Notes: generated by a model from the letters alone, not told the origin. 64,000 bases of DNA from Candidatus Neomicrothrix sp. UBA6944 (GCA_002448715.1 DJZU01000014.1:10612-74611); one strand, 5' to 3'; counted from the first letter of the stretch, positions 27,359 to 36,595 are shown. Numbers and translations are program-made.

Positions 27359-28591
27359 ATGCAGCGCAACGAGCAATTAACCCAGATAAAAGTTCTCTTA
27401 TCTCGGTTGGATTCGGGCACAAATGTAGATGCGGGAGGCGTCAGGCTCAATCCAACTAACAGTTACACCGATTTAGCCCGGGCGTCCCAAGAGCGGGAAC
27501 TGTTTTTTGATTCCCATCCACAGCTTTTAGGTCTTTCGTGTGATTTACCGGAGCCGGGTTCTTTTTTCACCGTTGACGACCTCGCTACACGAATATTGGC
27601 AACGCGCGATGAGGATGGTCGTTTTCGTGCCTTCGTTAATGCTTGCCGGCATAGGGGAGTAGCTGTCGAAGAAGAGGAACGGGGCGTTAAGCGACGTTTC
27701 GTATGCCCATTTCATAGCTGGTCCTACGACCCTAAAGGGGCCTTAGTTGGGGTTCCCAAAGAAGAACAATTTGGAGAAATCAACAAAGAATGTTTCGGTT
27801 TGGTTGAGTTACCGACGGAGGAAAAATATGGGTTTTTGTTTGTCCATCCAGACCCTGCAGGATCAGTTGATATAGATCAGCTCCTCGGTGAAGACCTGGC
27901 TCAAGAGTTTGCTTCCTGGAATTTTGGTTCGTACGGTCGGCTCGGCGGCGATCGATATGAGATCCAATGCAACTGGAAGCTCGCCATGGATACCTTTGGG
28001 GAGACGTATCACTTCAATTCTCTGCATCGAGATTCTTTAGCGAACTTTTTTCAAGGAAACGTCCAGTGTTACGACACGTATGGTCAAAATCATCGGATGA
28101 TTCTGTGCAAAAAAGCTATACAGGAAATGCGAGAGTGGCCTGAGGATCAGTGGGATATCACCGTAGCGGGTCTGCCTGTCTACTGGGTCTTTCCCAACAA
28201 CATTGTGATGCCTAGTGAGTGGGGGCTCTACGTGGTTCGGGCGTATCCCGACGAAATTAACCCCGGCAAACACACAAGCGTCATTTCTTTTTACGTGCAG
28301 GGCAACCAAGCAGGCGCTGCTGGATCTGATAACCCTACAGGTGAGCGGCAGGCCCTCTTGGAGACGGCGCCCTTAGAAGCGCTTTCGGAAATTGCACAAG
28401 GCTTTGCCGCGATCATTCGCGACGAAGACTATGTAGCAAGCGCAAGTCAGCAGCGATCGGCGAAAAGCGGAACGCTAGAGCACGTGATTTTCGGCAGGAA
28501 TGAACCAGCACTTCATCATTACCACAACACATATCGCGCAGCGCTGGGGATGGATGTCTTGCCTCTCTTGGACCCTACCTCCATGACGTGA
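27359..28591 (+). CDS. Rieske [2Fe-2S] oxygenase alpha subunit
   Basis: Aromatic-ring-hydroxylating-type oxygenase, 410 residues from the ATG at 27359, which has GGGGG upstream; an in-frame GTG at 27338 is less likely. Rieske ligands are Cys96-x-His98 (CRH) and Cys116-x2-His119 (CPFH); the mononuclear iron site uses His218 and His223 in DTFGETYHFNSLHRDSL. Such enzymes use electrons from a ferredoxin/reductase, not found nearby, to hydroxylate or demethylate substrates. The gene is between minus-strand genes and has its own promoter. Confidence 0.9.
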   Translation: MQRNEQLTQIKVLLSRLDSGTNVDAGGVRLNPTNSYTDLARASQERELFFDSHPQLLGLSCDLPEPGSFFTVDDLATRILATRDEDGRFRAFVNACRHRGVAVEEEERGVKRRFVCPFHSWSYDPKGALVGVPKEEQFGEINKECFGLVELPTEEKYGFLFVHPDPAGSVDIDQLLGEDLAQEFASWNFGSYGRLGGDRYEIQCNWKLAMDTFGETYHFNSLHRDSLANFFQGNVQCYDTYGQNHRMILCKKAIQEMREWPEDQWDITVAGLPVYWVFPNNIVMPSEWGLYVVRAYPDEINPGKHTSVISFYVQGNQAGAAGSDNPTGERQALLETAPLEALSEIAQGFAAIIRDEDYVASASQQRSAKSGTLEHVIFGRNEPALHHYHNTYRAALGMDVLPLLDPTSMT

Positions 28592-28610
28592 AGCCCTCGT
28601 GGTCTTGTCT

Positions 28611-30077
28611 CTAAAGGTCTGAGGCGGGTGACCAGGTGGAATGAGTCCCACTGCAAATTCGCTCAGGAAGTCGAATTTGGCATATAGGTCCCGCTGTGGG
28701 ATCTCCGGCGTCAAAAATGAGTGCTTCGGAGAGGTCTCGGTTTATATCTGACGAAAATGTAACGAGATAGCCGTCATCTTCGGCTAGAGCACCATCTCTT
28801 GGGGCCATGACCGTCTCACTGATGAAAACTCCCGGCTCGAATTCGTAGAGCTCTTCGGCGCCCGTGTCTAGATCGTGTTTGATTAAGCCATCAAATGCGA
28901 ACAGTCCCGGTGCGCAGCGAGCGTTGTATGAGTAACGATGTGCTCTACCCGCATGACGGCCGTTGATCATGGGGAACTCAGCGCAGGTGTCGCTCATAGA
29001 CTCTTCTTTGCATTCACCGGTGACAGTGTTAAATCTCCACCTGTGGGCTCTGGCTTGAAGGACATTCATATCTAAAGTTTCAAACCCTTTATGATGACCG
29101 GTCCCTCGGTCGATGCCACGAGCAGTCGGATTGTGTTGGAAAAATCCATCTAAAATCACCCAGTCCCCGTCTTCGTAAGCGTTGGTCCAGTGGAGAACAA
29201 ATGTTGGATCCGCTTCGAACCACAAGATCTCTTCAGTTGAGCCGTGTCTGGGAACCAACGCGAACCTGCTGGGGAGGTTGCGATCAAAAATATTGGAGTA
29301 GTACCCCTCGGTGAGGGCCTCAGGGCTCCAAAAAAGAGGCAAGTCGTTGAGTATTGACCAATTTTCCGTGAAGGCCATGTCATGAGGAAGGCGTGGCCCA
29401 GGCAGTGGGATATCTAGATGAGTCGTGAGCTCTCCTGAACGGCTGACAACGCCGTACCGCATGTAGGGGGCTTCGGTGAAATAGCTAAAGAAGAGCAACT
29501 CTCCAGTATGTTCATCGATTTTGGGGTGGGCAGACACGCCTTCATTAGGGAAAAAGCCGTTCCAGGTCGTCTTTCCAAGGTCTTCTAGGGTTCGCGGATC
29601 TAGTCGATACAGTTCCCCACACTGATAGAAGCTCGCGAGTGCGACACCTCCATGGACAATCACGTCAGTTGAAGCGTTATCTTTCATGAAAGTCCGGGCG
29701 CCCCAGCCGTAATCAGCAATCGCGTTAGATGGGTGTTCGGCGATTCCGGCCCAGAGGCTTTGCTTAGCCTCTTGTTCAGCGATGAAGGCATCGGTACGTA
29801 CGAAGCGATTTGCGTAGTGAGCCTCACCATTTTCAAACGAAATGGAATGCATCATGCTGTCACCATCAAATGGGTGATAGCGCTTGATCGGCTCGAAAAG
29901 AGGGTTTTCGGTGTTACGAAGATAAACACCGTTGAGGTCCTCAGGTATTTCACCTACGACGTCCATGTCCCAGGCGTCATATTCGCGGTGCTGAGGACGC
30001 CAGACACCGGAACGATACGGATGCTCGTCATTGGGCGGTAGCCCTGGCTCGAAGGTGTCTCGTAAAGTAACAGTCAT
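28611..30077 (-). CDS. Carotenoid cleavage oxygenase
   Basis: A carotenoid/stilbene cleaving dioxygenase of about 489 residues from the ATG at 30077 (MTVTLRDTFEP); the longer reading to 30188 adds 37 unlikely residues. AGGGA precedes this ATG. Seven-bladed propeller signatures include LNGVYLRNTENPLFEP, YHPFDGDSMMHSISFENG, SAHPKIDEHTGELLFFSY, LPHDMAFTENW and a C-terminal GTHSTW; His residues in these blades bind the iron. Cleaves a double bond of carotenoids or apocarotenoids with oxygen. It is divergent from the alpha/beta hydrolase across a 109-base promoter region. Confidence 0.92.
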   Translation of the reverse strand: MTVTLRDTFEPGLPPNDEHPYRSGVWRPQHREYDAWDMDVVGEIPEDLNGVYLRNTENPLFEPIKRYHPFDGDSMMHSISFENGEAHYANRFVRTDAFIAEQEAKQSLWAGIAEHPSNAIADYGWGARTFMKDNASTDVIVHGGVALASFYQCGELYRLDPRTLEDLGKTTWNGFFPNEGVSAHPKIDEHTGELLFFSYFTEAPYMRYGVVSRSGELTTHLDIPLPGPRLPHDMAFTENWSILNDLPLFWSPEALTEGYYSNIFDRNLPSRFALVPRHGSTEEILWFEADPTFVLHWTNAYEDGDWVILDGFFQHNPTARGIDRGTGHHKGFETLDMNVLQARAHRWRFNTVTGECKEESMSDTCAEFPMINGRHAGRAHRYSYNARCAPGLFAFDGLIKHDLDTGAEELYEFEPGVFISETVMAPRDGALAEDDGYLVTFSSDINRDLSEALIFDAGDPTAGPICQIRLPERICSGTHSTWSPASDL

Positions 30078-30186
30078 TGTTTTCCCTTTCGCTGAGGGTA
30101 GCAACGGTTCATTACTGATAAGGCTAAACAGCCCCCCGGTTAGTTGGGGAACCATAATGCAAGAATGGCAATGAAAGGAAGTGACC
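30078..30186. promoter_or_regulatory. Divergent promoter region, carotenoid oxygenase and alpha/beta hydrolase
   Basis: 109 bases between the two starts, too short for another gene. It contains AT-rich tracts (near 30108-30130) that could hold two promoters. The shared region makes joint control of the two genes plausible. No operator repeat is obvious. Confidence 0.4.
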
Positions 30187-31434
30187 ATGGCGCAGCTGAC
30201 ATCTGAGTTGATGCACTCGCTGTGTCTAAACGATCCAGCGTTTCAGATGGCATCAAGACATTGGAGCGGGGGAGTGCGATTCGAAATAGGCGCAGAGGAG
30301 TACGGAGTCCGTGTCAAAGAGGGCGAACTAGAAGAAGGACTGCCAACACCTGGCGCTGGCGTCGTAACAATCAGCGGGCCTCAGGAGATCTGGGACCAAG
30401 TTTTGAGTGCCAATCCGCCTCGCTTCATGAACGACATCAACATCGCCACAGGCCGAGGCGGACTTTCGTGGCAGGGCGATCGCCTCACTTGGTGGCAATA
30501 TTTGCCGGCCATCCAAAGGGTTTGCGAATTGATTAGCAGCCCATCACCCGTGCCAGCGAATCGTGTTCGAGAAGGACAAGGCCACGGGTCATTCGATAGT
30601 CCTATTGGTCGATATTTACGCATTGATCTTCAAGGTGTTGAACACAGAATCTATTTAGAAGAAGCAGGGGAAGGAATACCTCTTCTTTTGCAACACACGG
30701 CGGGCTCTCATGGGGTGCAATGGCGGCATCTCTTCGAATCTTCAGCTATCACCGACCACTTCCGGTTAATAGCCTACGACCTGCCTTTTCATGGCAAGTC
30801 AGTGCCACCGGTAGGTCGCGAATGGTGGTCTGAGACATACCGACTTAATGGTGACTTTTTACGGTCGGTCCCCATCGCTATATCTGATGCTCTCGAACTA
30901 AACCAGCCGGTCTTTATGGGCTGCTCTGTTGGAGGATTACTGGCTCTGGATTTAGCCCAGAAACATCCGGAAAGGTTCCGGGCGGTGATCTCGGTTGAAG
31001 GCGCTCTCCACGTCGGTGGCAATCTGAATGCGTTAGAGGGCTTCTGGCATCCTCAAGTTTCTAACGAAACCAAAGCCACCATGATGGAAGGTCTTACTGC
31101 TCCATCGTCACCACTTCCTTACAGAAAGGAAACCGCTCAGGCATACGCAGCTGGCTGGCCCCCAGTGTTCCTAGGGGACCTTTGGTATTACATAGCAGAA
31201 TACGACTTAAGAGACTCAGCATCGACTATCGACACATCCGAGGTCGGAGTTCACATCTTTTCCGGTGAATACGACTTCAGTGCGACTTTGGAGAAGGGTC
31301 GCGAAGCGCATGAAGCGATTCAGGGGTCGTCTTATTGTGAGATGAGAGGCATTGGGCATTTTCCTATGTCGGAGAATCCGACGAAATTCTTGGAGTACCT
31401 GCTCCCGGTGCTTGAAAGCATCAAGGGCGCATAG
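30187..31434 (+). CDS. Alpha/beta hydrolase with additional N-terminal domain
   Basis: 415 residues from the ATG at 30187 (AAAGGAAG in front; a GTG at 30181 adds two). The first 130 residues are a separate small domain, with GVRVKEGELEEG and VTISGPQEIWDQVLS resembling SCP2/sterol-carrier-like folds; a hydrolase core follows from about residue 145. The nucleophile is Ser247 in MGCSVGG; acid and His are in SGEYDFSATL and GIGHFPM. LLLQHTAGSHGVQWRHL is an oxyanion-loop region. Likely hydrolyses an ester or C-C bond; the N-terminal part might bind a lipid. The fusion is the notable point. Confidence 0.8.
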   Translation: MAQLTSELMHSLCLNDPAFQMASRHWSGGVRFEIGAEEYGVRVKEGELEEGLPTPGAGVVTISGPQEIWDQVLSANPPRFMNDINIATGRGGLSWQGDRLTWWQYLPAIQRVCELISSPSPVPANRVREGQGHGSFDSPIGRYLRIDLQGVEHRIYLEEAGEGIPLLLQHTAGSHGVQWRHLFESSAITDHFRLIAYDLPFHGKSVPPVGREWWSETYRLNGDFLRSVPIAISDALELNQPVFMGCSVGGLLALDLAQKHPERFRAVISVEGALHVGGNLNALEGFWHPQVSNETKATMMEGLTAPSSPLPYRKETAQAYAAGWPPVFLGDLWYYIAEYDLRDSASTIDTSEVGVHIFSGEYDFSATLEKGREAHEAIQGSSYCEMRGIGHFPMSENPTKFLEYLLPVLESIKGA

Positions 31435-31461
31435 CGATAGGAAGTAACGAGAGGTCATTCG

Positions 31462-32076
31462 ATGGCTGAACAGTTCGATATTCGGCAAGCTGAGTTCGGG
31501 GATGTGCGGGAGTTGAGTCTCGTGCTGGCGCGTGCCTTCAAGGAAGATCCGTTCATGTCGTGGCTGTTTCCTGAACCGACATATCGACTGAAACTCGCTC
31601 AAGCTTGGATGCGTGTTGAAGTTGAGAGCGCTCTGGAGATGGACGCCAGCTGGGTTTTGATAGGGGGTGATGAAATCGTCGCGGGGACTGTTTGGTCTCC
31701 ACCGGGTCGCGATCTCCATGAAAGGGGAACTTTCAATCAACTCTGGTATCTGGTCTTGGGTGCGAACCCTGACCGCACATCCGAACTGGCGGAAGGCCTA
31801 TCGATGATTGGAACCGCTCATCCTGGAGAGTCGCACTTTTATCTCAACACGGTGGGAGTCGAACCGTCCCTCGCTGGACACGGTCACGGTGGGGCGATTA
31901 TCGGTCACACGTTGGATCTCGTTGATGATGACGGACATCCTTGCTACCTAGAGAGTTCAAGTCCACGAAACATTCCTCTATATGAACGTCTTGGTTTTGA
32001 CGTTATCCATGAAATTGCTCTGCCGAATGGTCCAACAATGTGGGGGATGTGGCGCAACGGGGCTAGGTCAGGTTAA
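31462..32076 (+). CDS. GNAT-family N-acetyltransferase
   Basis: 204 residues. Acetyl-CoA motif A is VGVEPSLAGHGHGGAII, and the C-terminal strand with SSSPRNIPLYERLGFDVI is typical of GNAT proteins that acetylate small amines. It starts 27 bases after the hydrolase stop and has a GAGAGG site, so it is likely in the same transcript. The end overlaps the 3' end of the convergent SDR gene by nine bases. Substrate unknown. Confidence 0.85.
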   Translation: MAEQFDIRQAEFGDVRELSLVLARAFKEDPFMSWLFPEPTYRLKLAQAWMRVEVESALEMDASWVLIGGDEIVAGTVWSPPGRDLHERGTFNQLWYLVLGANPDRTSELAEGLSMIGTAHPGESHFYLNTVGVEPSLAGHGHGGAIIGHTLDLVDDDGHPCYLESSSPRNIPLYERLGFDVIHEIALPNGPTMWGMWRNGARSG

Positions 32077-32880
32077 GTCGTCCATGTCTGGAAAGTCGCT
32101 TGGCGGTTTGATATCTACGGTTGCTGAGCGTTGTTGTGCCAGCATCCCTCCATCTACCTTGATCACATCGCCAGTTATGTATCCGGACGCTTCCGATGCC
32201 AAGAACAACGCTGGGCCCGTCATGTCATGGGGCTCCCCAATGCGGCCCATAGGGATATTTTCGCCTCTTAGAGTCCGCTGATCAGCGTCAAGACCACTTG
32301 TGTCTATAGAGCCGGGCATAAGCGCATTAACTCGGATTCCGTAGGGTCCAAGATCCAGCGCTAACGCCCTGGTGAAAGCTTCGATACCACCTTTAGTGGC
32401 GTCATAGGCAGTGAACGCGCGGTGCGCACGAGTGGCGCCTCCCGAGGACATATTGATGATCACGCCAGAGCCAGCTTGAGCCATAGGTCGAGCTGCTCGA
32501 TGTGCGCAAAGGAAGTGCCCTGTCAGGTTGACATCAATAATCTTCCGCCACCAGGCTTCGTCCGCTTCAAAAAAATGCAACATGGGCCCGACAAGACCAG
32601 CGTTGTTCACCAAGATTTCGACATGACCTATAGCAGCTTCAGTAGAAGCAAAGATCGAATCGACGTCTTCGCTATTAGAAACGTCGCCAGGTGTGGGAAG
32701 TGCTGAGCCACCCGATTGACTGATTTGTTCGGCCGTTGCGGAAGCGGCGGTCGGTTCTACATCGTTGACTGCTACCTGAGCGCCCTGTTCAGCGAATCGG
32801 AGCGCTATCGCCTGACCGATTCCGCTTCCAGCGCCCGTTACCAGAACAACTTTATTTTCTAAATCTTGATATGAGGACAC
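32068..32880 (-). CDS. SDR-family NAD(P)-dependent oxidoreductase
   Basis: About 270 residues. Cofactor motif VTGAGSGIG, NNAG, catalytic Ser in INMSSGG, and YDATK (Tyr/Lys). Asp in VNDVEP marks NAD preference. The C-terminal GDVIKVDGG is the usual FabG-like ending. I place the start at the GTG at 32880, because AGGAG lies just upstream of it on the minus strand; a GTG at 32898 is in frame but has no site. It is downstream of the PhyH gene on the same strand. Confidence 0.88.
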   Translation of the reverse strand: MSSYQDLENKVVLVTGAGSGIGQAIALRFAEQGAQVAVNDVEPTAASATAEQISQSGGSALPTPGDVSNSEDVDSIFASTEAAIGHVEILVNNAGLVGPMLHFFEADEAWWRKIIDVNLTGHFLCAHRAARPMAQAGSGVIINMSSGGATRAHRAFTAYDATKGGIEAFTRALALDLGPYGIRVNALMPGSIDTSGLDADQRTLRGENIPMGRIGEPHDMTGPALFLASEASGYITGDVIKVDGGMLAQQRSATVDIKPPSDFPDMDDLT

Positions 32881-32904
32881 CCTTGCTCCTGCGTGCACAT
32901 TTTG

Positions 32905-33927
32905 TTAGTCGGTTCGAAGTAGTCCGGGAGTTCCCCCGAGGTCATGTCGAATGGATTCCTGGAGATCGTCATCGGTCACGATATATCGACAAATTTGTCG
33001 ACCGTGCTTCGAAAGTGATTGGTAGATCTCACGGGGCATGGATCGGGCCATTGGCTCGTGAAACCACGGTGCGTAAAACTCGATATTGGGGATTGCCCGA
33101 AGTTCGTTAGAGAGGTTTGGTGTCCCACCATGCCACGCCCTTGGATCTCGAATAAGGACGCTGCCCGCAGGGGCAGGACAAACGGTGCTGTATTTCATCC
33201 ACATCGGCTCCTTCTCTAGAGCAGGGATCGGCTCTCTGGAATTTTGGGTCCCGGGAATTTGCCGTGTCGGTCCATTGAGAGCGGTGAAGTCGGTCATCAA
33301 GAAATTGCAACAGACGTAAGGGCACGGTAAGTCTCTAAGGGTCATCAATCCGCGCGGATCCCAAAAGGAGCCAGAAAATCTGGACCCGTCACTGTCTGCA
33401 GCGGCGAGGTGTTCCGCTTTCTCCCGCCGGTCGGCTACATCACTGTGAAGAGGTTGATAGTCAACCGCGCCAGGTAGACAGAAATCGCCGCCCCCTCCTC
33501 GACATATGTAATCGGGAGACTCGAAGATTGCTTCAACTATTGGGGTAACCGATGGAAGGTCGATGAGCATGGCCCACTCCGGCTGATGCACTTGATGGCC
33601 CGTTGTGCTCGCAGAGCCGAAGCTGTACCTGTGGGAGCCCCTATTTCCAAGTCGTTCGGTGTCGCGCTTCATGATGTCCGATACGACACGGGCACACCCG
33701 TCTCTAATTGTTGATAGTTGCTGTGAGTTCAAAGCGTCTCGTATGACTACGAACCCATCCCGATAGAACAGCCGCTTTGCGTCGTTTAGCTGATCAGGAT
33801 TCAGAATCTCAAGTCCGTTCATGCCGCTGTGTTCGCGGAGTTGTTCTCGGCGTTCCTCTAGCCCCGGAGCGTTGGGGTCGCTGCCGGCCCACCCGTACTG
33901 TTCCCCTAGGGCTAATGCATCACTCAC
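32905..33927 (-). CDS. Phytanoyl-CoA dioxygenase (PhyH) family protein
   Basis: 340 residues. A non-heme iron, 2-oxoglutarate-dependent fold with the facial triad His161-x-Asp163 in PLHSDVAD and His266 in RAWHGGTP; Arg277 in NELRAIPN can bind 2-oxoglutarate. NGPTRQIPGTQNS is a typical PhyH core segment. It would hydroxylate a branched lipid or another aliphatic molecule. The GTG start overlaps the stop of the MetE-like gene by eight bases, so the two are translated together. Substrate unknown. Confidence 0.85.
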   Translation of the reverse strand: MSDALALGEQYGWAGSDPNAPGLEERREQLREHSGMNGLEILNPDQLNDAKRLFYRDGFVVIRDALNSQQLSTIRDGCARVVSDIMKRDTERLGNRGSHRYSFGSASTTGHQVHQPEWAMLIDLPSVTPIVEAIFESPDYICRGGGGDFCLPGAVDYQPLHSDVADRREKAEHLAAADSDGSRFSGSFWDPRGLMTLRDLPCPYVCCNFLMTDFTALNGPTRQIPGTQNSREPIPALEKEPMWMKYSTVCPAPAGSVLIRDPRAWHGGTPNLSNELRAIPNIEFYAPWFHEPMARSMPREIYQSLSKHGRQICRYIVTDDDLQESIRHDLGGTPGLLRTD

Positions 33928-34921
33928 CGCGAGCAGCTTTAGCTAAGTTTCGTAACAAACGAATCGCTTCGTCGTGTGGCACTCGTCCGCATCCACAAGA
34001 GGTGGAGAGCAGCAGGCGTTTCTCCTCGAGAACTTGAAGGACTGAATCTATTCGCTCGGTTAAGACCTCCACCGATTGAGGTTTATCTTTTACGTCCGCT
34101 ATACCAGCAATTATTTCTATTGAGTTGGGAATCTCACCTAGAAGATGTCGATCTCGCCATTGGCCAGGATGGCTACATTCAAGGTGCACGCGATCCACGT
34201 GTCCGTCCAATATTTGAAGCAGAGGCAGGAGGGATGAAAGGTTTTGCACTTCGGTTCCGGCTCGTCTCGAAATATCTCCTAGACAGAAATGGATTGTTCG
34301 AATGACTCCGGTTGTGCCCTCAAACGGTGCCACTAAATCCCCGATGAGATCGGTTGCAGTGGCTGTTCCGTTCACTAGTGCTGTGGCCTCGGAAGGAGCG
34401 TCAAGTTGAATTTCAGCGGCACCTGCTTTGACCATATCTCGCACTTCTTCTTGGACTATCGCCACGTAGTTGGGGATTTGCTCTCTTAGTCGAGGGTCTT
34501 GCTCCATGCCCAGTGTCATAGTGAGGGGGCTTGGCACAGCAGCCTTATCTAGTCGAGGTTCAATCTTCTGTTCTCTTCTGTACGCGAGCGCATGCCCTGT
34601 TCCATGAGGCGCTGCAACATTGCCAATGATGCGGTAACGGCCAATTCCGTCGTATCCCTTCGAGGTGTCCCGGGGCTGGATGGTTTCAAGGCCGCTCAGT
34701 CGAGGTGGGACGTGGTGAACGAAATCGGGACCCCAAACCTCGCCGCCCATGATTTGATCGACACCACACGCGATCATTTCGTCCATTGAGATCCGGGCTG
34801 CCTTCGCTAACAGGTCGTCTGCGGCAACGTCGTCGATTTCTCCCGCGTAATAGCGCTTTAACTCGGGTCGCAAACCAAAAGGGATCGGCCAAGAGCCGAC
34901 GCAAGTGGTGCGGAGGGTCAC
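33920..34921 (-). CDS. MetE-C-terminal-like zinc methyltransferase domain protein
   Basis: 333 residues from a GTG at 34921 that overlaps the desaturase stop as GTGA. A longer reading from 34972 would run into the desaturase gene. The fold corresponds to the catalytic half of cobalamin-independent methionine synthase: TTCVGSWPIP at the start, a His-x-Cys pair (His211, Cys213 in IHFCLGD), Glu248 in LECS, and Cys309 in STSCGCGR, together the expected zinc ligands. The N-terminal half of MetE is absent. Homologs include MetE-like enzymes of unknown thiol substrate and epoxyalkane:coenzyme M transferase. It probably alkylates or demethylates a thiol; which one is unknown. Confidence 0.75.
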   Translation of the reverse strand: MTLRTTCVGSWPIPFGLRPELKRYYAGEIDDVAADDLLAKAARISMDEMIACGVDQIMGGEVWGPDFVHHVPPRLSGLETIQPRDTSKGYDGIGRYRIIGNVAAPHGTGHALAYRREQKIEPRLDKAAVPSPLTMTLGMEQDPRLREQIPNYVAIVQEEVRDMVKAGAAEIQLDAPSEATALVNGTATATDLIGDLVAPFEGTTGVIRTIHFCLGDISRRAGTEVQNLSSLLPLLQILDGHVDRVHLECSHPGQWRDRHLLGEIPNSIEIIAGIADVKDKPQSVEVLTERIDSVLQVLEEKRLLLSTSCGCGRVPHDEAIRLLRNLAKAARGE

Positions 34922-35904
34922 GCTTCGGCCTTGGTTGCAAGGGCTCGCCATAGTGACCGGTAATTTGGCCAAGTGTTTTTGTCAGTGATGTAGCCACCTT
35001 GCTCTAGTAGACGAGTTAGCCGCGGCAAGTTGCGAAATGGCACTCCGCTATCTACATGGTGAGCAAGGTGATGACCAACGGACAATGGGACAAGGAAGAT
35101 TCGAGCCAACATGCCTTGTTGAATGTGATGCGTTGTCTGACGTCGGTCCGCCGAACGCGTCATGCCTCCATGTTCAGCGATAGCTCTAAGCCGGTTGACC
35201 ACCTGGTACACAGTCATAAACGGAAGGAGCCATAAGTAGAGGTAGGCGAAGGGGTTCCCAGCGATTACAAAAAGTACGAAGATTACGAACTGCCCTAAAT
35301 AGAACCGGAGGCTGTTTCGCCAAAATCTTTTTGTAACTATCCCAATTAAACGAGGTCGTAAAATTCGATATCCGGACACCCCACTTATATCCCGACGAAA
35401 TTTTCTCCTCATTGACGCACCTGTAATTGGATACAGCGCATACAGCAAGAAATCGGGTTCCTTGGCTCCGAACTCATCTCGATGGTGATTTGCGTGAGCT
35501 CGGCGATATGCGTGAGTGCCCGTTCCAAAAGACAGCCACCCAAAAATAGTTATGCCGATCAAATCGTTGAGTTTGCGGTTTGAGAACAGAAGTCGGTGGG
35601 CGCCTTCGTGATGCAAAATAAACATTCGATTTTGTACGAAGCCCATGAGAAGCACGATGGGCAGGGTTATAAGCCAATGGCCGACCCATAAGGCGACGCC
35701 AATAAGCGTCACAGGCGTCGCTATTGACAAAAGACACGTCCACGCGTTGGCAAGATTGTTAATGGTTCGGAGCTCGGCTCTCAAGGCAGATGTTGGTCGG
35801 CCATCTGGTCGAAGATTCGTGGTCGCGACGAAGGGTGAATGCTGTCGGATCATTCCTCCGGTCATAGAATTGACAAGTTCGTCGTGGCTTCGGGTAGTAG
35901 CCAT
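34918..35904 (-). CDS. Membrane fatty-acid desaturase family protein
   Basis: 328 residues, integral membrane. Three histidine boxes are present: HHEGAH (98-103), HANHH (137-141) and HHLAHH (278-283), the di-iron ligands of desaturases and hydroxylases. Hydrophobic segments lie near 55-95, 115-130 and 200-235. Such enzymes introduce a double bond or hydroxyl in an acyl chain or related lipid using electrons from a partner. It heads a minus-strand operon (desaturase, MetE-like, PhyH, SDR) with overlapping stops and starts. ATG at 35904 has AAGGAG upstream. Confidence 0.88.
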   Translation of the reverse strand: MATTRSHDELVNSMTGGMIRQHSPFVATTNLRPDGRPTSALRAELRTINNLANAWTCLLSIATPVTLIGVALWVGHWLITLPIVLLMGFVQNRMFILHHEGAHRLLFSNRKLNDLIGITIFGWLSFGTGTHAYRRAHANHHRDEFGAKEPDFLLYALYPITGASMRRKFRRDISGVSGYRILRPRLIGIVTKRFWRNSLRFYLGQFVIFVLFVIAGNPFAYLYLWLLPFMTVYQVVNRLRAIAEHGGMTRSADRRQTTHHIQQGMLARIFLVPLSVGHHLAHHVDSGVPFRNLPRLTRLLEQGGYITDKNTWPNYRSLWRALATKAEA

Positions 35905-35973
35905 GTAGATACGGTACTCCTTCGGAGTTTCGATTTGTTATACGACCCCGACTAGGTGCAAGGCTGTCTCATT

Positions 35974-36585
35974 GTGCAACGGATCATCGCGTTAGACATG
36001 GAAGGCGTTATCACGCCTGAAATTTGGATCGCTGTAGCGAGTCGGACAGGACTTCCTGAACTCCAACTCACCACGCGCGACGAACCTGACTATCAGAAGC
36101 TGATGGATCATCGCATATCGGTTCTAGCGCAACACGACATCGGATTGAAGCTGATACAGGAAGTGATCTCGGATCTCGGTTTGTTGGAGGGAGCACGTAC
36201 ATTTCTTGACCAATTGCGAGTCCGATATCAGGTGGTGGTCCTATCAGATACTTTCGAGCAGTTCGCCGGGCACTTTATGGAACTATTGGGCTACCCGCAT
36301 CTGCTTTGCCATCGTTTACATTTGGATCAGGATCGAATTACTCGCTTTATCCCGCGAACGGAAGACGCCAAGTTGAAGGCGGTGCTGGGCTATCAGGCGC
36401 TTGGATACCACGTGACTGCTATTGGTGACTCGCACAACGACATTGGAATGCTTTGCCAAGCTGACGCCAGTTGTTTATTTCGTGCTCCGGAAGGACTCCC
36501 CGAAAAATATCCAGACTTGCACCGTCTTGACGCCTACCATGAACTTAGTGACTGGATAGAAAGCGTCGCTAAAGAGCAGGTATAG
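35974..36585 (+). CDS. thrH: Phosphoserine phosphatase/homoserine phosphotransferase ThrH
   Basis: HAD-superfamily enzyme of 203 residues, closest to ThrH of Pseudomonas by sequence memory. The nucleophile motif is ALDMEGVITPEIW with Asp8 and, as in ThrH, Glu10 replacing the second Asp. VVVLSDTFEQF (motif II) and AIGDSHNDIGML (motif IV) follow. ThrH can dephosphorylate phosphoserine or move phosphate to homoserine. I take the GTG at 35974, with AAGG ten bases upstream; a GTG at 35956 adds six residues. It is ten bases upstream of the VOC gene. Confidence 0.85.
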   Translation: MQRIIALDMEGVITPEIWIAVASRTGLPELQLTTRDEPDYQKLMDHRISVLAQHDIGLKLIQEVISDLGLLEGARTFLDQLRVRYQVVVLSDTFEQFAGHFMELLGYPHLLCHRLHLDQDRITRFIPRTEDAKLKAVLGYQALGYHVTAIGDSHNDIGMLCQADASCLFRAPEGLPEKYPDLHRLDAYHELSDWIESVAKEQV

Positions 36586-36595
36586 GAGAGAAGTC

